Virus record (IMG/VR): IMGVR_UViG_3300033233_000059 | Coordinates: 1-46,406 of that record | DNA from: a virus | DNA: 46,406 nt | Reading direction: 5' to 3' (one strand) | Shown: piece by piece, positions 6,568-13,916 of the stretch | Layout of the letters: every line of letters starts with the position of its first letter | Numbering within the stretch: position 1 is the first letter of the stretch | Notes under the pieces: generated by a model | Database searches by the model: none | What the model saw: only the letters and a program-made list of their open reading frames with translations | Told to the model about the DNA's origin: nothing | Position numbers and translations under genes: made by a program

Positions 6568-6799
6568 GAGCACGATGAGCTACCAAACACGCAACGTGCT
6601 CGCGGGGGCCTACAAGGCCCGCCCGAAGTCGATGCTGTCCCACGTGGTGGAAGTCGACGCTGACGGCTACGACCTGCGCGTACTCTGCAAGCGAGTCGAT
6701 TTGGACAGCATCGTCGACTCTGGCGAAGGTGGCCACGACCGGCCGGCTACGTGCCCGGTGTGCGCCAAACGTGACCCGCGCACGGAGACGAAGTCATGA
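6566..6799 (+). CDS. Small zinc-ribbon protein
   Basis: A 77-aa protein, MSTMSYQTRNVLAGAYK, with a C-terminal CPVC and an upstream single Cys (VLCKRVDLDS), suggesting a partial zinc site. ATG 6566 has a GAGGA ribosome site; a leaderless message from the site B promoter would instead begin at ATG 6575. The stop overlaps the next ATG. Function unknown. Confidence 0.75.
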   Translation: MSTMSYQTRNVLAGAYKARPKSMLSHVVEVDADGYDLRVLCKRVDLDSIVDSGEGGHDRPATCPVCAKRDPRTETKS

Positions 6800-7098
6800 G
6801 CAACCAACTGACAATCGTGCTGCGCGGCCACGCGGGCGTGGAAGTTCTCGCAAAGCTCTACGAGGGCAAGGCGATGGGCGTCACGTACGCCAACCGCACG
6901 CAAGCGGAGCGCAAGGCTGCCGAGCTTGGCGCCGGCTGGGCGGTGTACCACTGGGGTCGGCCCTTCTTGGTCGGCCGCCTGCGCGGCCACTGCCGCATTT
7001 GCAGCGAATGGCTACCTGCGGGCGAAGTGGTCTGCGCCCACCACGAAACGGCACCGCTCGATGAGCGCTGGAACGACTGCAAAGGGAATGCGTCATGA
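6796..7098 (+). CDS. Small hypothetical protein with C-terminal zinc knuckle
   Basis: A 100-aa protein. The N-terminal part has an Arg/Lys-containing helix (TQAERKAAELGAGW) and the C-terminal part a CRIC...C..H cluster (HCRICSEWLPAGEVVCAHH) that should bind one zinc. Start and stop both overlap neighbours by 4 nt, so it is co-translated. Function unknown. Confidence 0.75.
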   Translation: MSNQLTIVLRGHAGVEVLAKLYEGKAMGVTYANRTQAERKAAELGAGWAVYHWGRPFLVGRLRGHCRICSEWLPAGEVVCAHHETAPLDERWNDCKGNAS

Positions 7099-7307
7099 CC
7101 CGGCCTACCTACGACGAATTGCTGCAGCTGTACTTCGACGCACAGAGCGGCGTAATTGCGGAGCGTTCAGGCGACATCGGTGGCGAGACTAGGAAGCTAT
7201 GGCAGAAGTGCCTCTCCTGGTCGGACATTCCGGATGCGCTCCGTGACGATTCCGGAACCGTCGAACTCGAAGAGTTTTGGCTCAAGCAGCAGCAGGAGTC
7301 GCCATGA
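7095..7307 (+). CDS. Small hypothetical protein
   Basis: A 70-aa acidic protein, ATGA-coupled at both ends to its neighbours. It starts MTRPTYDELLQLYFDAQSG and ends EEFWLKQQQESP; mixed helical content with no metal or catalytic motif. Function unknown; its tight coupling to the PAPS-reductase-family gene downstream may mean a shared task. Confidence 0.75.
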   Translation: MTRPTYDELLQLYFDAQSGVIAERSGDIGGETRKLWQKCLSWSDIPDALRDDSGTVELEEFWLKQQQESP

Positions 7308-8242
7308 AGCGCCAATTGCGAATCTTCGCGGAGCCTACCGCCGTGCAGGCGGTGGACGTTACCAGCTACGACGTGCTCGCGGTGTCGAGCAGCGCGGGGA
7401 AGGACTCGCAGGCGATGCTCGATCGCATCGTCGAGCTGGCCACGGCGGCCGGCGTCAAGGATCGGATCGTCGTCATCCACGCGGACCTGGGGCGCGTCGA
7501 GTGGCAAGGGACGCGGGAGCTGGCCGAAGAGCAGGCGCACGCCTACGGCGTGCGGTTCATGGTCGTGAGCCGGCAGGGCACCGTGAGCGACGGCCGCAGC
7601 AAAGAGGGCGTGCCCCTCTACGCCAAGGGCGAGGTGCGGGGCGACCTCATCGACCATGTCCGCCACCGGGCGGCGCAGCTTCGGGCGCAGGGCAAGGACA
7701 GCCCGGCATGGCCCTCGCCGCAGAACCGCTGGTGCACCAGCGACCACAAACGCGGGCCCATCGGCGGCGCGTTCACGACCCTGGCTTGCTGCTGGCGCGC
7801 GGCGCACCCTGATGAGCGCCGCCCCTGCCGCATCCTCGATTGCATCGGCCTGCGCTCCGAGGAAAGCCCGGCGCGGGCCAAGCATGCCAACCTGGAAGAG
7901 CGCACCAGCACTCGGTCACAGCACGTCGACACGTGGCTTCCGATCCAAGACTGGACGGTCGGGCAGGTGTGGGACCGCATCCGCAAGAGCGGCGTGCGCC
8001 ACCACTACGCCTACGACCTGGGGATGCCCCGGCTGTCGTGCTGCCTGTGCATCTACGCGCCGCGCGAAGCGCTGTTGCTGGCCGGCTACCACAACCAAGC
8101 CCTGCTCCGCGACTACGTCGCGGTCGAGCAGGAGACTGATTCCACGTTCGGTTTCGACTTCGCTCTCGGCGACATCTTGCGCGAGGTCGAGGGCATGACC
8201 GAGCCGCCGGCCAAGGTCAGTAACTGGGGCGCGGGAGCCTGA
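7304..8242 (+). CDS. PAPS reductase / adenine-nucleotide alpha-hydrolase family protein
   Basis: A 312-aa protein with a PP-loop-type ATP site, SSSAGKDSQAML, at residues 28-39. Members activate or reduce sulfate nucleotides or use ATP to modify nucleic acids. Conserved Cys/His clusters follow: RWCTSDHKRGP, ACCW and SCCLCIYAPREAL, the last resembling the 4Fe-4S or zinc-type Cys set of DndC-like and phage PAPS-reductase-like proteins. Phage copies are often suspected of DNA or tRNA sulfur modification. No other dnd-like gene lies nearby, so the substrate is unknown. Start ATG 7304 overlaps the upstream stop. Confidence 0.85.
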   Translation: MKRQLRIFAEPTAVQAVDVTSYDVLAVSSSAGKDSQAMLDRIVELATAAGVKDRIVVIHADLGRVEWQGTRELAEEQAHAYGVRFMVVSRQGTVSDGRSKEGVPLYAKGEVRGDLIDHVRHRAAQLRAQGKDSPAWPSPQNRWCTSDHKRGPIGGAFTTLACCWRAAHPDERRPCRILDCIGLRSEESPARAKHANLEERTSTRSQHVDTWLPIQDWTVGQVWDRIRKSGVRHHYAYDLGMPRLSCCLCIYAPREALLLAGYHNQALLRDYVAVEQETDSTFGFDFALGDILREVEGMTEPPAKVSNWGAGA

Positions 8243-8243
8243 A

Positions 8244-8255
8244 GGGGTCGCCGCG
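8244..8255 (+). promoter_or_regulatory. GGGGTCRCCGCG element, copy 5
   Basis: GGGGTCGCCGCG directly after the stop codon of the PAPS-reductase-family gene and 20 nt before ATG 8276, with CCAAGGAAA as ribosome site in between. Confidence 0.5.
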
Positions 8256-8275
8256 ACCGAACCAAGGAAATGGTC

Positions 8276-8671
8276 ATGAAGACACGACGTCGAGCCCCGA
8301 AGAAGTGCTTAGCAGCCACGAAAAAGCTGCATGACCTTGTTGCTGCGTTCGTGCTGCAGCACGGCGCCGTCGAGACGGATTTCTACCGCGCTCACAAGTG
8401 CGGCTACGAGTGGCGGCTGATGACCGTCCACGGCCCCTTCGAGGTCTCCGTACACGTCGATGACGGCGGGTGGCTTACCGTTTTCGGCCGCTTCGAGCAT
8501 CCCGAGAAAGCGAAGCACTTGCCGCCGTGGTGCAGCCCGCACAGTGGGAAGTGGAACGTCCACGGCGGCCACTGCCAGGAGGGCGCGACCCCTGAAGCCG
8601 TGTTCCAACAGTGGAAGCGCGAGGCGCAACCTCTGCTCGCGGTGCCAGAACCAAGGAAACAAGCGTCATGA
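8276..8671 (+). CDS. Hypothetical protein
   Basis: A 131-aa protein starting MKTRRRAPKKC at ATG 8276; AAGGAA is at proper distance, whereas ATG 8270 would be too close. A basic head is followed by a beta-rich domain (YEWRLMTVHGPFEVSVHVDDGG) with His and Cys residues (WCSPHSGKWNVHGGHC). It overlaps the start of the clamp-like gene by 4 nt, so it may work with it. No named family. Confidence 0.75.
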   Translation: MKTRRRAPKKCLAATKKLHDLVAAFVLQHGAVETDFYRAHKCGYEWRLMTVHGPFEVSVHVDDGGWLTVFGRFEHPEKAKHLPPWCSPHSGKWNVHGGHCQEGATPEAVFQQWKREAQPLLAVPEPRKQAS

Positions 8672-9291
8672 AATGCCAAGCCGAAACGAAATCGTTCGTG
8701 TTCACCAAGGCCGAATTGAAGGCCCTGTTGGCCTTCGCGTCCGAAGACGGCACACGGCCACACCTGAGCAGCGTGTTTTTCGAGCCCGAGAAAGGGTCGG
8801 CAGTGACCATGGACGGGCACGTCCTTGCTCGGGTCAAGAACAGCGGCACTTTCAAGGGTAGGCCGTTCCTGGTGCACCGGGACGACCTGGAACGCCTGGC
8901 GAAAGCCACCGCGGCCAGGGACACGTGCTCCGTGACGTTTGAGGGACGTCACCCGCGCGTTCGTGCCGGAGAGCTTGGCGTCAAGCTCACCGTACACCCC
9001 CTCGGGCGCGAAGACGTGCCGGGGTCGGAAACGATGGTGACACCGGTCGACGCGGCGTTTCCGCCGTACGAGCAGACCATTCCGGTCTACGGCGACAGAA
9101 AACCCGTTGCACGCGTCGGTCTCAACGCCAGCTATCTCGCTCAGCTGGCGCCCATCGCGAAGATTTGCAGCGACAGCTGCGGCGTCATCTGCGAGCTGGG
9201 CGAGTCGGCCCTTGACCCGGCGCTCTTCACGGCGCGGGACGCCAAGGCTGGCTGCGAGTGGACGATGGTCATCATGCCCATGCGGGTGTGA
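8668..9291 (+). CDS. Short DNA sliding-clamp (DnaN-like) protein
   Basis: A 207-aa protein with clamp features: KAELKALLAFASED at the N terminus, SVFFEPEKGSAVTMDGHVLARV strand pattern (start of the match near residue 33) and a C-terminal VIMPMRV, equivalent to the VVMPMRL end of bacterial beta clamp. Beta clamps are about 370 aa with three domains and act as dimers. This one has room for about two domains, so it may form trimers like T4 gp45 or PCNA, or be a clamp mimic. No polymerase is in the window. ATGA coupling to the upstream gene. Confidence 0.75.
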   Translation: MKCQAETKSFVFTKAELKALLAFASEDGTRPHLSSVFFEPEKGSAVTMDGHVLARVKNSGTFKGRPFLVHRDDLERLAKATAARDTCSVTFEGRHPRVRAGELGVKLTVHPLGREDVPGSETMVTPVDAAFPPYEQTIPVYGDRKPVARVGLNASYLAQLAPIAKICSDSCGVICELGESALDPALFTARDAKAGCEWTMVIMPMRV

Positions 9292-9292
9292 A

Positions 9293-9304
9293 GGGGTCAC
9301 CGCG
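9293..9304 (+). promoter_or_regulatory. GGGGTCRCCGCG element, copy 6
   Basis: GGGGTCACCGCG begins 1 nt after the stop of the clamp-like gene and 15 nt before ATG 9320; GAGAAAGGACAC follows as ribosome site. Confidence 0.5.
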
Positions 9305-9319
9305 AGAAAGGACACGGTC

Positions 9320-9955
9320 ATGGCAACGAAACGCACCAACCGCAAAGAGAAGCAGCCCGAGCGCACGCCCGTCAAGGAGCTGAACTTCCGCGCCATCGAG
9401 GTCAAGCCGGTCAACTATGACTGGGACAGCGAAGGCCTCGGCGAGACCTGGGAGTACTGGGAAGCGTCGCGTTGCCAGGGGTGCAACGAGGTCATCGTGC
9501 ACAGCGGTGGCGGCGAGAAACACTCCGACATCGACCCTGACTCGGAGTGCTCCGGCTCGCTCGGCTACGGCTCGGGGCCGATGATGTCCTACCACTACCC
9601 GGTCAGCTCCTGGTTTCCTGACCCGGAAGACGCCGCCAAGCGGCTCATCGACTCGCCGCTGTGCGTCGTACGCGTCGGCGACTCTTACGGCCTGGCCCTC
9701 ACCGGCGGTGGCATGGATCTGACCTGGGAGATTTGCGAGGCCTTCATGCTGCTCGGCATGCTCCCGCCCGTCCACTTCTGCGACCTGCCCGAGATGGCCG
9801 ACCGGCCCCGCGGCGAGAATGACCGCTGGATCATCGACGGCTGCATTGCGAGCGTCAGCGTCATGGCGCAGTGGCAGCTGGCACGCGACAAGCGCCTCAA
9901 GAAGCTGCGCCGGCTGGCGAACGTGAAGGTAGCGAAAAACGGAGCACGGCCATGA
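9320..9955 (+). CDS. Hypothetical protein with zinc-type CxxC
   Basis: A 211-aa protein with a basic, disordered head (MATKRTNRKEKQPERTP) and a globular domain containing CQGCNEVIVHSGG and a later Cys. Segments such as SPLCVVRVGDSYGLALTGGG and GLALTGGGMDLTWEICEAFM look conserved, as in phage proteins of unknown role. The C terminus is a basic helix. ATG 9320 was chosen for its ribosome site and the element upstream; the stop overlaps the next gene. Confidence 0.75.
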   Translation: MATKRTNRKEKQPERTPVKELNFRAIEVKPVNYDWDSEGLGETWEYWEASRCQGCNEVIVHSGGGEKHSDIDPDSECSGSLGYGSGPMMSYHYPVSSWFPDPEDAAKRLIDSPLCVVRVGDSYGLALTGGGMDLTWEICEAFMLLGMLPPVHFCDLPEMADRPRGENDRWIIDGCIASVSVMAQWQLARDKRLKKLRRLANVKVAKNGARP

Positions 9956-10584
9956 GCAAAGCCCGAAAGAACACTCGTCGGTCGGGCCGACCTGCCGACG
10001 ACGTTGATTCGCTGCTGCGGCGCGCTATCGGCGCTGGCAACAGAGCAGGTGAATCGTTTCCGTACGCCATCGGCGGCGCGATGGCGATGGCGGCTCACGG
10101 CTACGAGCGCACCACCAAAGACGTGGACGTGTACGTGGCCCACGGTGACCACCACGCGTTTCTACGGGCGCTACGCGACTCAGGCATGACCGTCATCCCC
10201 ATCTTCGAGCCGCACCATTACGCGGCGTACGTGCCTGGCACGACCGACCAGGAGCGCCGCATCGATGTGCTCGTACCAAGTGGCGAGCCCGAACTGAGCG
10301 CCATCGAGTGGGCCGAAGAGAAGGAGCTTTTCGGTGTGTCGGTGCCCGTCTTTCCGCTTGACCTGCTCGTGTTCGCGAAGGCGTACTCCAGCCGGTCCAA
10401 GGACGAGCACGACATTGCTTCGATGCTCGGGCGCGGCATGTTCGATCCGGCGAATGTCGCCGCCATCATCCAATCCGTGGACAAAGAAGGCGCTGCCGAG
10501 TTCCGAGCGCTCATCAAGCGCATCACGGCGCCGAAGAAGGCACGGACCAAGCCGACGAAACGCATCCCGAGGAAGAAGCCATGA
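9952..10584 (+). CDS. Nucleotidyltransferase-fold protein
   Basis: A 210-aa protein with the nucleotidyltransferase signature: GG at residues 41-42, then TTKDVDVYV with D57 and D59, and a third acid in RRIDVLV (D105). This pattern is close to MNT/AbiEii-type toxins and DUF6036-like proteins, which transfer nucleotides to tRNA or partner proteins. No classic HEPN or AbiEi partner flanks it, so a toxin-antitoxin pair is not shown. The C terminus is a strongly basic tail (KKARTKPTKRIPRKKP). ATGA coupling on both sides. Confidence 0.8.
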   Translation: MSKARKNTRRSGRPADDVDSLLRRAIGAGNRAGESFPYAIGGAMAMAAHGYERTTKDVDVYVAHGDHHAFLRALRDSGMTVIPIFEPHHYAAYVPGTTDQERRIDVLVPSGEPELSAIEWAEEKELFGVSVPVFPLDLLVFAKAYSSRSKDEHDIASMLGRGMFDPANVAAIIQSVDKEGAAEFRALIKRITAPKKARTKPTKRIPRKKP

Positions 10585-10919
10585 GCTGCACGTTTCTCGC
10601 CGAGATCCACATAACCGGCCGCGCTGACCCCAATCTTGTCATCGAAGCGCTGCGCGAGGAAGCCAGCACGTACATGTTCCGGGCGATGTCCTGGTCGTAC
10701 GCCCCTTTCGGCAAGGCGAAGCCGGCGTTCACGGTGCTGGTGCGGCAAGAGGTCGGCGGCTCGTCGCCTCTCGCGGGCCCCAATGGTCCGGCAACAGAGC
10801 AGAAGCTTGCTCGCTCGATGCTGGACGCCACCCGCCGGGCCGCTGGCAATGGCGTCACGGTCGGCATTCGCATCACAAACCTGGACGCCGCCGAGTGGGT
10901 CACCGCGGGGGAGCAATGA
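10581..10919 (+). CDS. Hypothetical protein
   Basis: A 112-aa alpha/beta protein (SCTFLAEIHITGRADPNLVI, then VTVGIRITNLDAAEWV), coupled to the nucleotidyltransferase gene by a 4-nt overlap. It could be its partner, but no antitoxin motif is visible. The DNA coding for its last residues contains TGGGTCACCGCG (10896-10907), a copy of the leader element serving the next start. Confidence 0.75.
   Translation: MSCTFLAEIHITGRADPNLVIEALREEASTYMFRAMSWSYAPFGKAKPAFTVLVRQEVGGSSPLAGPNGPATEQKLARSMLDATRRAAGNGVTVGIRITNLDAAEWVTAGEQ
10896..10907 (+). promoter_or_regulatory. GGGGTCRCCGCG element, copy 8 (inside a gene)
   Basis: TGGGTCACCGCG followed by GGGGGAGCA, 8 nt upstream of ATG 10916. Unlike the other copies it lies inside the coding sequence of the preceding gene. 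Confidence 0.4.
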
Positions 10920-10966
10920 GTGCGAAGGCCGACCACCTATCGAGACCCATCAAGATTTTCTGAGCC
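10916..10966 (+). other. In-frame 5' segment cut off by TGA
   Basis: ATG 10916 overlaps the previous stop and is preceded by GGGGGAG. It encodes 15 residues ending SRPIKIF, then TGA (10961-10963) and, in the same frame, GCC and the GTG of the next gene. The protein reads naturally across the stop (PIKIF-stop-AVVRFGPKCPKGF), so TGA probably replaced TGG or another sense codon by one base change. Confidence 0.55.
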
Positions 10967-11197
10967 GTGGTCGTGCGCTTCGGTCCGAAGTGCCCCAAAG
11001 GATTCCTGCCAGTTTATAGCGTCGACACAGAAGAAGAGGCAAGGCAGCTACTTGTGGTCACGTGCGGAACAAACGTAGACGGAGAGTTTGTTGCCCGCGA
11101 GCTGGTCCATGAACAAACCTTGGACAACCTGTACGCGTTCGGCGCCAGACTCAAGCACGTCCACGAAATGATCCAAGAGAGGAAGCGCAACAAGTGA
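10967..11197 (+). CDS. Small phage protein (VVRFGPKCPKGF type), 5' end interrupted
   Basis: A 76-aa protein from GTG 10967 with a recognisable run VRFGPKCPKGFLPVYSVDTE followed by EEARQLLVVTCGTN and EQTLDNLYAFGARL. Small proteins of this type usually begin about 15 residues earlier with a HLSRPIK-like segment, which is present here but separated by an in-frame TGA. Expression would need re-initiation at the GTG, readthrough, or the stop may be a sequence error. The stop overlaps the next GTG. Function unknown. Confidence 0.65.
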   Translation: MVVRFGPKCPKGFLPVYSVDTEEEARQLLVVTCGTNVDGEFVARELVHEQTLDNLYAFGARLKHVHEMIQERKRNK

Positions 11198-11370
11198 ACG
11201 AAGACCTTTTCGAAAAAGCCGTTCTCAAGGCCATGAAGCACGTGGAAGAACTCAGTGAGCCAAAAGAGATGAGCAAGCGCGAGTACAAGGACTTTCTCCA
11301 TCGCATCATCGAAGAGTGCGAGATTCGCATCGAATGCGTGGAGACCGAGCTTGCCGACGAGGACCAATGA
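11194..11370 (+). CDS. Small helical protein, 58 aa
   Basis: GTG 11194 overlaps the upstream stop (GTGA) with AGAGAGGAAG upstream. The product is highly charged and helical (EDLFEKAVLKAMKHVEEL, EECEIRIECVETELADEDQ), likely a small coiled coil. Its stop overlaps the GHKL gene start by 4 nt, so it may be a companion to that ATPase. Function unknown. Confidence 0.7.
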   Translation: MNEDLFEKAVLKAMKHVEELSEPKEMSKREYKDFLHRIIEECEIRIECVETELADEDQ

Positions 11371-12866
11371 ACTGGTTCGATGTCGACAAAAAGGGCCTGG
11401 CGAAGCTCATCGAGAAGCGCGGCAAGGCGTTCGCGCTCTACGAGCTGGTGCAAAACTGCTTCGACACGAATGCCACGCGCTGCGACGTGCGTGTTACGCC
11501 CCTGGCCGGCAAGCCGTATGCAACGGTCGAAGTCGAGGACAACGACCCCGAGGGCTTCAAGACACTGGCCCACGCCTTCACGTTGTTCGCCGAGAGCGAA
11601 AAGAAGGGCGACCCGGAGAAGCGCGGCCGATTCAACCTCAACCTCGGTGAAAAGCTGGTTCTGGCGCTCTGCGATGAGGCCGAGATCCAGTCGACCACTG
11701 GGTCGGTATGCTTCGACAAGGACGGCCGACACGTACTGCGCAAGCGGATGCGTGCCGAGGGCAGCAAGTTCATCGGCACGATGCGCATGACGCGGGACGA
11801 GTACGAGGACGTGTACGCCGCGATGAAGCTCTTGTTGCCTCCGCCCGGATGCGCCACGTGGTTCAACGGTGAGCGCTTGTGCAACGACTTCTTCGAGAAG
11901 AAGTTCGAGACAACGCTGCCGACCGAAGTAGCCGACGATGAAGGCTACCTGCGACGGACCGAGCGCAAGACGCTTGTGACGCTTCACAAGCCGGCCGAGG
12001 GTGAGCCCGCTCGGCTCTACGAGATGGGCATCCCGGTCGTCGAGCTGACCGGCGGCGAACGCCTGCATGTGAATGTGCACCAGAAGGTGCCCCTTAACGC
12101 CGACAGGGACAACGTCACGCCGGCCTACCTGCAGACGCTGCGCGTGGCCGTTGCCAACGCCCTAAAGGACGAGCTAACGAAGGACGACGCCGACAAGGTG
12201 TGGCTTGCTGCCGCCACCGAAGACGAACGCATCGAGCCCGGCGTCGTGGAAACGATGCTCGACAAGCGCTTCGGCAAGAAGCGCGCGGTCTTCGACCCGA
12301 ACGACCTCGAAGCCAACAAGCAGCTGATGAACGAGGGCTACACCGTCATCGCGGGCGGCTCGCTGTCGAGGGGCCAGTGGCAGAACGTCAAAGGCGCCAG
12401 CCTCGCTGCGCCCAGCGGCAAGATCCGTCCCACGGGTGTCCAACACGGCGATGGTGAGCCCGAGCGAAGAATCAACCCCACAGAGTACACGCGTGATCAG
12501 GGCGCCTTCGCCTTTTTTACCGAACGTCTGGGCGGTGAACTTCTTGGCTTCGAGCCAGGCGTAAAGCTCGTAAACGAGCCGACCCGTATGCCGCACGTCG
12601 CCTGGTGGGGCAACCGCATCATCACGGTCAACATCGGCCGGCTCGGCAAGCGCTGGCTCCTGGGCTTCGCGGATGGTGGCCCCGGAGCGGAGCACCTGGA
12701 ACTGCTCATCCACGAGTTCGCCCACGACAAGGTCAGCGACCACCTGACGCGCGAGTTCGCTGACGAGGTAGGAAGGCTCGCCATCAACCTGGCGCTGAAG
12801 ATCCACGTGAACCCGAGCTTCTTGCGCCAAGATGGGCCCATGCTGACTGGAGTAGTGGCGAGATGA
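11367..12866 (+). CDS. GHKL ATPase with C-terminal HExxH motif
   Basis: A 499-aa protein. The N-terminal Bergerat fold shows the N box ELVQNCFD (E26, N30, D33), the G1 box VEDNDPEGF (57-64) and a G2-like RGRFNLNLGEKL (86-97), as in HSP90, MutL and phage rIIA-like ATPases. A transducer-like segment follows (about 200-270, ending VPLNADRDNVTP). Near the C terminus HEFAH (449-453) and SDH (457-459) look like a zinc metallopeptidase site with a further acidic EFADE helix. Phage proteins with ATPase plus HExxH ends exist as uncharacterised ATP-binding proteins. Role unknown; ATP-gated proteolysis or defence inhibition are guesses. Confidence 0.8.
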   Translation: MNWFDVDKKGLAKLIEKRGKAFALYELVQNCFDTNATRCDVRVTPLAGKPYATVEVEDNDPEGFKTLAHAFTLFAESEKKGDPEKRGRFNLNLGEKLVLALCDEAEIQSTTGSVCFDKDGRHVLRKRMRAEGSKFIGTMRMTRDEYEDVYAAMKLLLPPPGCATWFNGERLCNDFFEKKFETTLPTEVADDEGYLRRTERKTLVTLHKPAEGEPARLYEMGIPVVELTGGERLHVNVHQKVPLNADRDNVTPAYLQTLRVAVANALKDELTKDDADKVWLAAATEDERIEPGVVETMLDKRFGKKRAVFDPNDLEANKQLMNEGYTVIAGGSLSRGQWQNVKGASLAAPSGKIRPTGVQHGDGEPERRINPTEYTRDQGAFAFFTERLGGELLGFEPGVKLVNEPTRMPHVAWWGNRIITVNIGRLGKRWLLGFADGGPGAEHLELLIHEFAHDKVSDHLTREFADEVGRLAINLALKIHVNPSFLRQDGPMLTGVVAR

Positions 12867-13315
12867 ACCGAAAGCCCAAGAAAGATCGCCCGAAAGCTCG
12901 CAACATGTCTGGTGGACACAACAAGAGAGCGACGGGTATTTGTTCGCTGTGCGGTCGCAAGCGCGCTGAGCCGCTTCGCGGAGAAGAGGCCGCGACTCAT
13001 CGCGAACTGATGCAGCTGGTGTGGGGCGAGGAAAGAGGCGGCCTCATGGCGTACGCCTTCTGTGTTTCTACGGTATTGATGACAGAACACCCAGGGCCAG
13101 CCATGTGCGCCTGCGACATTCGAGCGTGGAACCGCGCCTGCGACGAGTACAAGCGCAAGGGGCCAGAAACCTGCTGGACGTGGCTAGGCGTCACAGTCGA
13201 CACGCTGAAGCGTGCCGAGGCTATGCGCCTGTGCTCACTAAGCAAAGAGCGCGAACTGTCGTCCGAAGAGCGTGCACGGCTAGAACAGCTTGCACAATGG
13301 ATGACCACCTCATGA
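12863..13315 (+). CDS. Hypothetical protein with zinc site
   Basis: A 150-aa protein with a very basic head (MNRKPKKDRPKARNMSGGHN), a CSLCGRKRAEPL zinc knuckle at about residues 27-38, and later CACD. The C terminus is helical and ends RARLEQLAQWMTTS. It is ATGA-coupled to the GHKL ATPase gene and the next gene. Nucleic acid binding is plausible from the basic head and knuckle. Confidence 0.7.
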   Translation: MNRKPKKDRPKARNMSGGHNKRATGICSLCGRKRAEPLRGEEAATHRELMQLVWGEERGGLMAYAFCVSTVLMTEHPGPAMCACDIRAWNRACDEYKRKGPETCWTWLGVTVDTLKRAEAMRLCSLSKERELSSEERARLEQLAQWMTTS

Positions 13316-13638
13316 GACCTGAACCGGCACCGTGCAAACGGATGTACCGCTGGCTACGCGGCCGAGGCAATGACACGGCGCCATTGACTGGCCAGGACAC
13401 GCACGCGCTCAAAGCGTTCGTGCACCTGGTAGAGCTGTGGGGCTACGGCGACGAGGACGGGGTCCGTTATGCCGTCGTTGCCATGCGTGCGGCCGTGTTG
13501 GCGATGCAGCCGTGCGTCCGGCCGCTAGCGAAAGCATGCATCCCGATGGTGCTCGACTGGGGGCATGAAGCCCGCATCTGGTCAGAGCTGTTTCCGAAGG
13601 GCTGCGTCTACACCGAGCGCGAGCAGGAGGAAGCGTGA
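13312..13638 (+). CDS. Hypothetical protein
   Basis: A 108-aa protein with a basic start (MRPEPAPCKRMYRWLRG) and a mostly helical body (DTHALKAFVHLVELWGYGDE and YAVVAMRAAVLAMQPCV). ATG 13312 overlaps the previous stop. No motif suggests a function. Confidence 0.7.
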   Translation: MRPEPAPCKRMYRWLRGRGNDTAPLTGQDTHALKAFVHLVELWGYGDEDGVRYAVVAMRAAVLAMQPCVRPLAKACIPMVLDWGHEARIWSELFPKGCVYTEREQEEA

Positions 13639-13913
13639 CCGGCATCTATACGCCATGGCCCGCTTGGCTTCACCTCGACGGTTGGGCCGGTCCCACGAAG
13701 CAGCCGATCATCGTCATCGGCGAGTCGCCGAAGCGCTACCGCATCATGGCCGACGTGGAAGCTGTCGCGCTAGGCCTCGGTGACGTCCAACCTCATGACA
13801 CCAGCGTCCGGCTCGCTGGCCGGCGCCGCACTCTCCGTGCTCGCGAAACGGTGCTCGTCCCGAAGCGTGCCATCACCAAGCGCGAAGGGGTCGCCGCGGG
13901 GAAGGAAGCGTAA
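13635..13913 (+). CDS. Hypothetical protein
   Basis: A 92-aa protein using GTG 13635, which overlaps the previous stop. It has a short beta-rich domain (QPIIVIGESPKRYRIMADVE) and an Arg-rich tail (RLAGRRRTLRARETVLVPKR), typical of a small nucleic-acid-associated protein. Its 3' end carries a copy of the GGGGTCGCCGCG element for the next gene. Function unknown. Confidence 0.7.
   Translation: MTGIYTPWPAWLHLDGWAGPTKQPIIVIGESPKRYRIMADVEAVALGLGDVQPHDTSVRLAGRRRTLRARETVLVPKRAITKREGVAAGKEA
13887..13898 (+). promoter_or_regulatory. GGGGTCRCCGCG element, copy 7
   Basis: GGGGTCGCCGCG inside the last codons of the preceding gene, 18 nt upstream of ATG 13917, followed by GGGAAGGAAGC. Confidence 0.5.
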
Positions 13914-13916
13914 GCC

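Noticed and set aside
9952-10919. Nucleotidyltransferase plus 112-aa neighbour as a toxin-antitoxin pair
   Set aside because: The neighbour has no HEPN (RxxxxH) or AbiEi-type DNA-binding motif, so pairing is only adjacency.
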